Virus record (IMG/VR): IMGVR_UViG_3300010354_009973
Coordinates: 1 to 34,914 of that record
Reading direction: 5' to 3' (one strand)
From: a virus
DNA length: 34,914 bases
This document shows, piece by piece, positions 15,601 through 25,100 of the stretch. Below the pieces are notes generated by a model. It did not search any database, was not told the DNA's origin, and saw only the letters and a program-made list of their open reading frames with translations. How positions within the stretch are numbered: the stretch's first letter is position 1; the number at the start of each line of letters is the position of its first letter. The position numbers and the translations under genes were made by a program.

Positions 15601-15843
15601 AGTGTCGCGGCCATTACCGTCACCTGAATCAGCATCTGAACCATACAAACGACCAGGAGCCAAAACCATGCTCTTGAGATGTGTTCTGGTTCCATCAAAC
15701 ATCATCAAAGTTAGTTTGTCTGGATTTGGCTCAGTGTTTAAGTACACCGCAATTTCACCGAACGGGCGAATTTCGTTTGTGTCATTAGTATCGGCGCTGT
15801 TGCCGTCTACTTTACTTGTTACAATTTTTCTAATAGTTGTCAT
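12619..15843 (-). CDS. Large fibre protein with beta-propeller-like repeats, 1074 aa
   Basis: The N-terminus (FGEIAVYLNTEPNPDKLTLM) loosely recalls Mtd_N-type heads. Residues about 160-240 hold two fibre modules: WTFDNTGNLTLP and WQFGDDGNLTLPAGGDILDS followed by SSVLGG. Residues about 245-720 contain six or seven repeats of the form 'a.V.kyd..Gn..W.r....... VD..gn.yv.G', for example AKFDTSGNKLWQQRF, VDKDTGNIVWSRKL, VKYDSAGSIQWQKAI and AKYSTSGSVLWQRLL. These match beta-propeller (SBBP/PQQ-like) blades. A third fibre module (WTFGTDGNLALPG, near 870) and a beta-rich tip follow. GGGGCAAAACAA precedes the ATG. A propeller could bind glycans, making this a candidate receptor-binding protein. Confidence 0.85.
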   Translation of the reverse strand: MTTIRKIVTSKVDGNSADTNDTNEIRPFGEIAVYLNTEPNPDKLTLMMFDGTRTHLKSMVLAPGRLYGSDADSGDGNGRDTIKLIPDASLSDYTGNDQYLIIDPTGGEPGHIHIRAGGVQDQSTADLYLGAEQTFVRVSDTTNNVVIRTSTLGVGVTPHTWTFDNTGNLTLPNDSEIRADGSNLEVGGMTNFNVEALGVANIYTNDGAHQWQFGDDGNLTLPAGGDILDSNGSSVLGGGTSADTNIWVETFASDTLGDNVTGATSVEYDPDGNVVVLFSHDDTNNSERYISVAKFDTSGNKLWQQRFAFGQFSDGWGLAVDSTAIYVAGELNGIGSPAEYQTSSLMKLNTANGNIIWMKSYDFEDESNSTVVDVASDGNPVMVGYVYSVGQAFVTTTKVDKDTGNIVWSRKLDGQNGEYSYGMAVGPSGEIVVIGYMDNIGVINAASTLYTDPVSNPNWTAGAGIFISGEFSCTVSFVDGVPTFTNIVDILGNRSVDGIIGTISGESFGGVTGVDDMILKVGSVTAGDEYDKMLVVKYDSAGSIQWQKAIQFDAGFDCSGADADIDSSGNIYICGTYTRPDGAGPWSTAMSLLKMDGNGVKQWSRRVVGDCQDVATSVVVGPDNCLYLSGVTGNNATSDYTFVIAKYSTSGSVLWQRLLDNTTTWTFGSNWFSAGGGSNIAVKSGYVAVSGTFGDPGPSADTAFIAQISSSGTLFTTGDWDFKGSSFSGILNNTASDITVTNAGKTDSDNSGNIITATQTPTTDNSNFLVPTKYVLSTPIGDLTVVGNKLQGTGDAYGGNGLNLAPGPNLAADMYFRIHGGDNPVHLHLSTGNPSVYDQYFGTDDKYLKLGENGVVSIGTNSNTWTFGTDGNLALPGTVVNSTVTKNVSTTGTVLSVLASPSADPLWPDGSYLVTYGVDGMIQVIIAGNSIVTVEVVTPSSLTNWAVGDSLGTVDGNASLNGGPSIVLTVDSITPNPTPLDLTKAVNKLTSGSYTLADGVEGQIMNLVTQNGATPANVGVTVATYRIGGGTGTNGLLYPFRIFNDANASYVDSQAFCTLIFTDGAWQQSGGSWN

Positions 15844-15857
15844 TTGTTTTGCCCCAA

Positions 15858-18800
15858 TTAATCATCGTAATATTCTGAACCGTAAAACACTTTGGCAGTC
15901 CAATGTATTTTAAGTGTTTTGCTTTCACCGTCTATGCGACGATATTTTATTTGCCCTTCTGTGGTAACTAACCAAAGGTCATCGTTCTCACCATCTGTGC
16001 TACCACTTTGTACTTCTTGATGGCTGATGTGTTCTTCGCCGTCGTCGTCTACGATGTGTATGGTTCCAATAATGGTTGATTCGCCGGTCCAAGCGTGATA
16101 GTCTATGATAGCACCACGGAAGTTGCCACTACTGCCAGGCAAGTCTGCCTTGTCCCACCATACTACAGGCTCAGCACCTGTGTTATATCTAAAGTAGATT
16201 GTGTCGCCTTGATTATACGAAACTAATGTTGGCGATATGCTATAAGCTCTTTCATTTCCATCAAACCCTTGACTACCTTGCCATCTATACCAATTATTGT
16301 TGTCTATTGAAAATTCAAAGTTATAAGCGTTATTATAGTTTCCTGGATTATTAATGACGTCGTCTATTGTTGTAGAGGTAATGTCTACCCAGATATCAAA
16401 AGTATTGCTACCTGCTCTTGATGCTACAGTAGTTAAACTATTAGTCACACGCGGAGTAACTGAGACCTGATTGTAGCCTGTGACTTCCTCTATTCTACGA
16501 TTACCAGGAGCAGTTGATTTTATACGACCAATACCCGAAGCAGATTTTAGTATAGTGCCATCTGAAAATTTAACACCTTCGTTGAGTTGGGTTAGATCTA
16601 TCTCTTTTCGTGTGTAACTAAACCCACCACCCGCATTGCCCTGTGTCCAACTTAAGAATTTAATAGCATAATACTTTTCTATGCTAGGCACATACATTAC
16701 ACATTCTGTGCCTACTATCTTATTTCCTAATCCACCATTACCAAACGCCGCATATAGATTAGTATATGTTCTTGTTTCAACATCGGACAGATCATTCCAT
16801 CCATCAATATTCCATTCTGTACCTTGAGGACTGACATTTTCATTCCATCCTTCTTCAGTGAATGGATTATAGATGCCATTGTTCTCTCCTCGAGTTATAC
16901 CAATCTGTATTGTAGAATCGTCTTCAATAACGTCTACGTTGTTAGCAGTGGCGTAGTCTTCTTTTCTAAAATAATTAGGATCAGTTACTTCTGTTCTGGT
17001 ATAAGAGTAACCACCGTTGTTGCCACCCCAAGCAGTAAAATCAAACTTGTAATACTTGTCGTTGACGATATCGTGCATGACAAGTTCACTGGCTACTATG
17101 TTATTTCCTACCTGATTGTTTAAGGCCTGACGCCAGGTTACATATGATCTAGTGCCAATACCTGTTAAATCTCCCCATCCGTCACTGTTCCATTCTGTGC
17201 CTAAAGGACTGAGATAAGTGCTATTATCGTATTCTAGTTCTACTGCACTGTTATAGATTCCTTGATTTAGATCTCGTGTCAGTGTTAATCCTGGACTGAT
17301 CTCATCAAATATTTGTACTGGTTGATAATCAATGCTAACATTTCCGTAGCCTGCTGAATTGTTTGTTGCAACACCAGTAAAGGCAGCATTAGCAACAGTT
17401 AATATGCCGCCAGATTCGTTTACTGTGTCTATGGTAAATGTTATGCTATCGGTAGCATCGTTGGAGCCGCCAATTTGATAACTGTAGATTTTATAAGTCG
17501 TACCTGGTATATAACCAGAGCCAGCTTGAGATACTGTAATTCCGCCTAACACTGGTCCTTCTAAAATATCCACTTGAACTAGAGCATTGATACCTGACAA
17601 AGGTACTGTAACAGTAACTGGTGTTCCTAATATCGCAGGCTGTGTGATAAAAGGTGTGTCAGTTAGTTCTAGGTATGGCTGTACTGGTCCTGCGGCACCA
17701 CCTAATACTGAATTACCTATACTGTCTCTAATATCACCTCCTGCTGGTAGGTAGATATCACCGTTGATATCGAACAACCAACCTTTAGTATCGGCACTTA
17801 TCATCAGTTCTTGCGAACTACGAATGTTAGATAAATCTGCTACTCCTGGTGGTGGACTAATAGCAATTTGTAGACTGTAAGGTCCGCTGCCCATCATTTG
17901 CATAAGGATGTCTACATTAAAACCTGTTATACCGTGATCTGCTTCTGTGTATCTAAAGGATTGCTGTCCAATATAACCTCTGTTAGTTTCGAAAGTAGGA
18001 TCATCTGCTAACCATTCAAACGTTGCTCCGTCTCCTTGTAGTTCCACATTGAAACTGGCTGTGCCGTCACCTTGGAATGTGCCTCCACCTACATAGTGTG
18101 CTGCATCAAATACTGCGGTAAACTGAATAGGCCATTTGTTAGGTAGTTCTATGTCGCCTTGAGCATTGAATTGCCAATATAAAGAACCGCCACGTAGCCC
18201 TTCTGCGTTTGAAATAACAGTTAGGTTACCTTTTGACGTTAGGGCGATATCACCACTTATTGAACTAATTTCGGCACCCTGTATAAGTAGTTGATCCCCC
18301 CCAGTGATCGCTGGAAATGTTACATAAGGATTGGCTCCTCCTGTTAGAATTAATTCTACATCGCCTACTACCAGTCTATCTGTAGTTACTGTACCAGTAC
18401 TTCCAGGCACAGGTTGTTCAGTAACTTGTCCAGGATCAGTAACTTTTTGTACTAACAGCGTACCATCATCATTACTCAGTTTGATATCACCAATATAAAC
18501 AGAACCTTCAGATACAAAAATGTCTTTCCACTGTTTTGTAGGACTACCTAAACTAGAATTTAAATTAATAGTTGGTTCTAAATTACCAGCTACAGTTAAA
18601 TCGCTTTTAATTTCAACTGCTTGATCTATTATTACATTAGAACTATCGGTGGTTGTGATTACATTACCAGCAAATTCAAACGATCCAATCGCTGCTGTCT
18701 CTTGATCGTCCCAGTAGGCGAGACTGTTCCAAGCACTTGTACCAGTACCTATTTTAATTTTATTATTGGTCAAGTCGATACCAATCTCGCCTTGTGCTAA

Positions 18801-18863
18801 GGTTGGATTAGTACTAGACCAATTTGCTGCTGTATCTCTTCTTAATTGAATTCTACGTGCCAT
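15858..18863 (-). CDS. Large tail-fibre protein with Mtd_N-like head, 1001 aa
   Basis: The head reads MARRIQLRRDTAANWSSTNP then LAQGEIGIDLTNNKIKIGTG ending TSAWNSLAYW, a strong Mtd_N-like match. Modules WQFNAQGDIELP (near residue 230) and WLFDINGDIYLPAGGDIRDS with NSVLGG (near 370-397) are shared with the 1074-residue protein. Two tandem copies of about 80 residues follow, each with 'LSPLGTEWNSDGWGDL' or 'VSPQGTEWNIDGWNDL' and a 'YYKFDF/YYAIKF...GGYSYTR' ending. Start choice: an ATG at 18881 lies inside the upstream gene, whereas ATG 18863 has GGAG six bases before it and follows the upstream stop. Probable side-fibre or adhesin; target unknown. Confidence 0.85.
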   Translation of the reverse strand: MARRIQLRRDTAANWSSTNPTLAQGEIGIDLTNNKIKIGTGTSAWNSLAYWDDQETAAIGSFEFAGNVITTTDSSNVIIDQAVEIKSDLTVAGNLEPTINLNSSLGSPTKQWKDIFVSEGSVYIGDIKLSNDDGTLLVQKVTDPGQVTEQPVPGSTGTVTTDRLVVGDVELILTGGANPYVTFPAITGGDQLLIQGAEISSISGDIALTSKGNLTVISNAEGLRGGSLYWQFNAQGDIELPNKWPIQFTAVFDAAHYVGGGTFQGDGTASFNVELQGDGATFEWLADDPTFETNRGYIGQQSFRYTEADHGITGFNVDILMQMMGSGPYSLQIAISPPPGVADLSNIRSSQELMISADTKGWLFDINGDIYLPAGGDIRDSIGNSVLGGAAGPVQPYLELTDTPFITQPAILGTPVTVTVPLSGINALVQVDILEGPVLGGITVSQAGSGYIPGTTYKIYSYQIGGSNDATDSITFTIDTVNESGGILTVANAAFTGVATNNSAGYGNVSIDYQPVQIFDEISPGLTLTRDLNQGIYNSAVELEYDNSTYLSPLGTEWNSDGWGDLTGIGTRSYVTWRQALNNQVGNNIVASELVMHDIVNDKYYKFDFTAWGGNNGGYSYTRTEVTDPNYFRKEDYATANNVDVIEDDSTIQIGITRGENNGIYNPFTEEGWNENVSPQGTEWNIDGWNDLSDVETRTYTNLYAAFGNGGLGNKIVGTECVMYVPSIEKYYAIKFLSWTQGNAGGGFSYTRKEIDLTQLNEGVKFSDGTILKSASGIGRIKSTAPGNRRIEEVTGYNQVSVTPRVTNSLTTVASRAGSNTFDIWVDITSTTIDDVINNPGNYNNAYNFEFSIDNNNWYRWQGSQGFDGNERAYSISPTLVSYNQGDTIYFRYNTGAEPVVWWDKADLPGSSGNFRGAIIDYHAWTGESTIIGTIHIVDDDGEEHISHQEVQSGSTDGENDDLWLVTTEGQIKYRRIDGESKTLKIHWTAKVFYGSEYYDD

Positions 18864-18864
18864 A

Positions 18865-19170
18865 TTATGCTCCGCCCCCATCTAATTTTGTTTCATCATC
18901 AAACACTGTGGAGGCCGCTCCTCCGTCATAATCTTGTGCTACAATGATATTTAATGTATTTGTTGCATCATTATATTCCACTGTTGCACCTTCATGAGTA
19001 CCATTAACAAACATCTGTGCCGCATAGTCTTGTGCTAATTCGGTCAAACTAGTTACACCGACTAGTGTGTATAGTTCAGTAAAATTAGCATTTACTTTTG
19101 TAAATGCTGTGCGTAAAGGATCACCGTCACCTTTGTCAGGAGTACCAATATTGATAGTTTGTTTTGTCAT
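18865..19170 (-). CDS. Short structural protein with KVN-NF anchor, 101 aa
   Basis: It starts [20 protein letters not shown] followed by TAFTKVNANFTELYTLV, a clear copy of the shared anchor. After about residue 35 there is a short helical/acidic part ending in KLDGGGA. It has no fibre domain of its own. It lies between two fibre genes, with one-base overlap to the giant gene upstream (TAATG-type). It may be a linker or cap for one fibre, or a worn-down fibre that kept only its anchor. Confidence 0.78.
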   Translation of the reverse strand: MTKQTINIGTPDKGDGDPLRTAFTKVNANFTELYTLVGVTSLTELAQDYAAQMFVNGTHEGATVEYNDATNTLNIIVAQDYDGGAASTVFDDETKLDGGGA

Positions 19171-22100
19171 TATACACGCCCCACAGCAACTTCGATAACA
19201 CCAGCTTCCAGTGTATCCTTATCTTGCAATGCTTTACCTATAATTGTACCTACTTGAGGATTAATAGCTTTAGCAGCATATCCTGCTACACCAGCTGTGG
19301 TAAGCATTTCTCCTTTTTTAATTTTACCAACTACCTTACATGGAACTCGCCCTTGTAGTGCGATACATGCTCGTGTTCCTTGTAGTGATCCATTCATTTT
19401 GAATCCTGGATCTGTCGAAACAACACCTGCCACACGACTATCACCAAATGTTGTAGTGGTAGTCACTTCAGCATCTCCACCAAATATTAATACAGTTCCA
19501 GGTTCGTATTCTATATCTGCACTATACCATTCTGCTAAGTCAGCGAAGGTAGCTTCTAGTGTAGCGTTCGCTCCTAATTGCCATTGACCTTTTACTTCTA
19601 CAGGTGTTGCTGTATCAGTAGAACCTTCCCATGTTAATATAGGAATACCGCCAAGAGTTTTTAATTGAGTAGTAGTAGCAACATCGGAGAAAATACTTAA
19701 TAATCCCGATGCTATAGTTGCTGGCTTTTCAATTATATTATTTGAAGATAGTTTGTAAGCAGTAGCATCAATAGCACCAGTGCTCGAAGTCTTTACTATA
19801 CTATTATTAGCTCCAGAAGTTGAAACTATATTCATAGCAAATGTACTAGCAGCTTCAGTGGCTCCTTTCGTAAATGTGTACGCATACTCTGTGCTAAGAG
19901 ATGTACTGCCGTTAAATGTATCCCATGTCCCTCTCTTAAACAAATCAGTAGGAGTAACCGCAACAGGAGTAACCGCACTAGTACCTAGATTACCTATAAC
20001 TGAATTAGCAGCCAGAGTGGCCATTTCACCTAACGATACTCCATTAGCCTTAATACCGATCCAACCATTATTAGTAATTTCGAAATTAGCAGTATCAAAT
20101 AATGCCGATCCTCTTTGTAATGTAATATCTCCACCACTTACATAACTATCGGTTAAACTACATGTAACAGCAGTTATAGTAGTCGATGATGATACTACTA
20201 CCCATTCTTGATTATAGATATTAGGATTAACATTTGTTAATACAATTCTTTGGCCGATACTATATGGAGCACTACCTACAGCACCATATGTTATTCTAAC
20301 CTGACCAGGAGTAGCTCCTATACCACCAGTAGCACCGGTACTAGGAAATAGGCCTGTGATAGGAATACTAATTGCACCGTCGCTGGATGACACTTGAGCA
20401 TTGGCTAAACTTAATTTAGATTGTTGTATACCAGCTGCATAATTAATTTCTATATTACCAACAGCGTTAGGTGTTATTACTGCTGCTACAGTATTTGCAG
20501 AACTATCAAATTGTAGTTGTATGTCTCCAGTTACTGTAGCATTTTGCCAAAGATTTAATCCAGTATAAGGACCACTTGAACCTACATATACTAATAAATC
20601 TGCTGCTTCAGGGCCTAGTATTTCTACATCATTTAGTTCAGATAAGGAATCGTACTTTGCAACTTCAGTATCGACATACACTTTATTAGCTGCATCGTCG
20701 TCTAGTGTAGGAGCCTGTACATTGTTTATTTGAAAACCGCCAAGATTCATATTAGCTGAAGCAGCGATTGCTCCGTTTCTTGGCATATATCCAGGACCAA
20801 TAAATTTAGTAGCAATGCCGCCATCTCTATTCAAATGTAAGATGTAGCTAATATAGTTTACAATTGCCTGTTCGGTTGGAACAGTGTCCGGAGCAGCATC
20901 AGTCATTTCGTCGTCTGAGCTAAATTCGTTAACTGTTACACCTCGTTTAAAACCAATACCAGTTAAGTTAGTAAGTGCAATTCCTGCATTAAAACTAACA
21001 TCTCCAGTTCCTTGATCAACTTTAAAATATCTACCTACTCTAAAGATACCATCCTGATCGGTTGTGACATAAAATACTCGTCCAGTAGTTTGTTCAAATA
21101 CTTCTTTAGCCGAATCTTTTTCTGAAACAGGATCTCCAAAAATATTATTAGGATAGTTAGAACTATTATAACCTCCTGTACCAACATTTAATAAATCATG
21201 TCCAGTGGCTCTCATTGTACTAATACGTACATAGATATTAGCAGGAACTCCACCTTGGAATCCTGCTCTTATGGCATAATCTTGTATAGCACTGAATGGT
21301 TGTTGAATACCGTCTGCTACCGGTGATGTGTTAATATTAATATCTGGACTTAAGTTAGCAATTTCAATGTATGCAGGAACCAATCCAGAACTTTCTACAT
21401 ACTGTACAATACGATGTGTTTTACCTCTCCAAGCGAAAACCTTATCTCCTTCATTTAATGCAGCGATAGTTATAGGATCTGTAATATCTAAAACTGCTAA
21501 TCGTGTATCTCCTGCTGTAGCACCCATTGTTTTTGGAGCACCATCGACTGGATCAGTAGTAGTTGTATTAAGTGCTTCTACTTGAGGTAACCAATAACTA
21601 AAACTAGTATCAGTAGTGATCACCGCATGGTTATCGGGTAGATCGCCAAGAGCACTAGGAGCATTAATACTAAATGCAATAGATCTATATACTACATTGT
21701 CTTGATCATCAAAAATGATAGCAGTACTTGGTCTAGTTACTGGTATTTCGTCTAAATTTGAAAATTGTTGTTGTTGTAGTACACGTATATCTAAAATTTC
21801 TTTATTAACTATTTCTTCTTGAACACCGCCTGCACTACCACCTGTAGTTCCAGCAGTACTCAACTGTGCTTTCATTATTTCACTACCACCATAAGCTATG
21901 CCACCACTAGTATATGCGCTGTATGCAATAGTATTTGTATTAAGAGAAGTTACTAGTTGTTGATCAATATATAAAGAAAATTGAGTAGAACTTATGTTTT
22001 TAATGTAATAAACATTGCCGCTTACATTATTATTAATTGCAGTCATGCCTGCTACATTTTTAATTCGTAGCATATTACCGTCTACAAGATTATGACCAGG

Positions 22101-25100
22101 CGCTGCTACTGTGACCACAGCTGGATTAGCTTTACTAATATTTGTTATAGTAAATGCTTCCCATGCACGACCATTACCTGAGCCTACACCTGAAGCGGTA
22201 AATTGTGTATCTACAGCAGGTTGTCCGGTTATAGTAGTTGAGCTAACATTTTGTGTATTATTAACCACATAAGTTCCCATTCCTCCAGTACCAGTGCCAA
22301 ACTGTTCGATAAATGTTCCAGGAGTAATTCCAGTTCCAGTAATATAAGTACCAAGAGCTAATGTTCCAGATGTAACGAATGTCACATCTAAAATAGTTCC
22401 ATCTCCGCCAGACCCATTGCTAATAGTTCCAGTTACTACTGCTGATGCTGTAGCACCAATAGTAACAAAGTTTGTGGTCCCTACAAATTGTACAATATAA
22501 TTTCTTCCAATATTAAATTCGCCTGCCGCCGTACCAGCCGCCACACTAGTTTTCTGTAAACTTGTTATTTCATATCTTGTTAAACCTTCCACAGGATGGC
22601 TAAATTCAGCTTCACTTACATTAAATGGAGGATATACATAGTCATAGACATAAAACACAGTGCTACCTTGATCTACTGCCGGATAAGGATTTCTTCCAGT
22701 TACAAACACTTTAGCTGATTGAACTTGTCCAAATACTAAATTTACATCGTCAGGAATTTCAGTAGGATCTTGACCACTTGCTCTTAAGCCATAAACACCA
22801 TAACAACTTGATCCGTTAGTAGAACGTATTTGTGATCCATTGCTGGCCATATAGGATGTATAACAGTAGTAGGTAAATGTACTAACTTGTTCTGTCAAAC
22901 CATTGTTATTAGCTAAAATACCATAACCTAAATCGTTTACTTGAGTAAAATCGTTAGCCAGCATCGATCGATAACCAGCTGTTTCAATATCAATGTTTGG
23001 AGTTCTTGGATATGTCCATGGTACAGGTTGTTGTGTAATCTTAGTTTCAATTGGGACTAGTTGTGGAGTACCACTAACAGTATATGAACCGATGCCCCCA
23101 GTAGTTCCGGATAATTGATTAACAATAGTAGTCGCTGCTGCAACTCCGGTGCCTGTAATTGTTGCTCCTAGAAGCAAAGTACCTCTAATTATATCAGATA
23201 CAATTAAAATATTGCCTGGTCCTCCAGAACCGTTTTGTATTTCTGCTAAAAATATAGCTTCGGTTCCTGGATCATTTGCTGGCCATGGAGTAGTAGGATT
23301 TAATAATACCGCAGTGTTTCCAGTACTAGGATCATAAGCAGACACACTGTCAATTTGAAATCTAACATCGTTAATATAAAAACTTGTAGGAGTTTGTAGT
23401 TCTCTTCTTTGTAAATCTGCGCCTGTTAAATTTAATACTTGAACTCCACTAGTAACATAAAAGCTGTCAATAGTTGCACGAGTCCTTCCTGTGAATCCAT
23501 CAATAAATTGTCCACCGGCAAATCTTTGTCTATTAGTACTTCCACTTACACTTGTACAGGTTTGTGCATATGGTGATCTACTTAAAATTTGACCTGCTGG
23601 ATCAAGTACCATCATAAATCCGCCATGCCCTTGGCACGTTACATTTCTTACAATAGTTGCATCGTTACATAAAAACACATCCATCAACTTATTATTTTTT
23701 GGAGGGTTATATGCTGGATCAAATGCAAAAGTTATAGTGGAAATTAAATTATTAACTACAATTTTTACAGTATTACTTTCAGAAGGAATAATGAAAGTGT
23801 TTATATATGTAGAAATGTAATTCATACCAGTAATACAGCTGGCAGTAAAAGTTACATCAGAAAATTTTCCTTGTTGTTCTAAACTATATTCTCTACCGCC
23901 TAATCTTAAATCTTTAACAATTGCATCTATGATATATCCAATATCTCTTTCACTTTTTTCAATTTCACTAGGAGAAAGAGCAGGACCTAATCCTGAAGTA
24001 TAGATTGTTACAGCATTTGCAATCATAGGTTTATTACCTTCGATTGTATCTGCTGCTGAATTATAATTTCCAGGATTAGCAAAACTAGGACCAACATTTA
24101 CATCTCTATCAGGATCTCTTAAGTAGTGATATCCAAATTCTGTTGTTTCGTAGATATACCATTCAGTAGCTGGAATAGCAGCCTTGGTGACTAAATCGTC
24201 ATGCAATTCCACAGTCATGTTTCCAAGATTAACAGCTTTGATAACACCTTCTCCACCGTTACCGCCCCAGATTTGACCAATCCATGAAGTGCTAGCTACG
24301 CCTGTTCCTAATGCTACGTTAATTATTCCTGATGTGTCAGATGGTCTAAATGCTGTTCCTGTTCCAGATGTTGTACCTGTAGCGGTGAATTCTGTACCTG
24401 ATGCATAGCCAGCCGGTGCTCCGACTAATGACCAGTTTGTAGTTCCAACAACATCAATGATATATCTTGCACCGATAACCAGAACACTAGAAGAAACTGG
24501 ACCTTGACCAGTATAGGCTTTCACTCCTGGAGGTGCATTATTTGTAGGATTAGGAGATCCTACAAAATCAGTAATTCGTAATCCATCGAACACTGAATCT
24601 CTTCTAAAAAATGTATTTGCCCATGGGCTCTGACTTATACGATTATTAGGACGGATTAATACTCTTCTAAATTCGTCTCCGACAATGGAAATATTTTGTG
24701 AAAGTCTAATAGGATAATCTTCAAAATATACTCCACTTTCTATAAAGATTGAGATGTTTAAATCTTTAATTGGTTCGCCATATTCTAGTTCTTCACCTTC
24801 TACAAAATTAATTGGTTTTAGAAGTTGAAAACTTAATCTGTCTTTACCTGGAGACGAGTTTCTTTCATATCTAAAAATTTTACCTATTGCACCACTTATC
24901 TTACCTCTTACAAGTTTTCCTGCAATAATATCAGTGTTAGCAGGATTTCCTTGATCTACATAGCCAACAGCTCCATTACTAAATTCAAATCTGTATATTC
25001 CATTACCAAATGTTGGTGCTGCGATTCCTTCATAACCGTTTTTAATAATATCGATTAATGTTGTGTACCGTATTAAAACTATATCATCTGTTACACTAAA

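Noticed and set aside
9936-18863. Possible diversity-generating retroelement because of Mtd_N-like heads
   Set aside because: No reverse transcriptase, accessory gene or adenine-biased template/variable repeat pair was seen in the window.
15858-18881. ATG at 18881 as the start of the 1001-residue fibre gene
   Set aside because: It lies inside the upstream gene and adds an unrelated MGAEHN; the ATG at 18863 has GGAG at six bases and starts the Mtd_N-like head directly.
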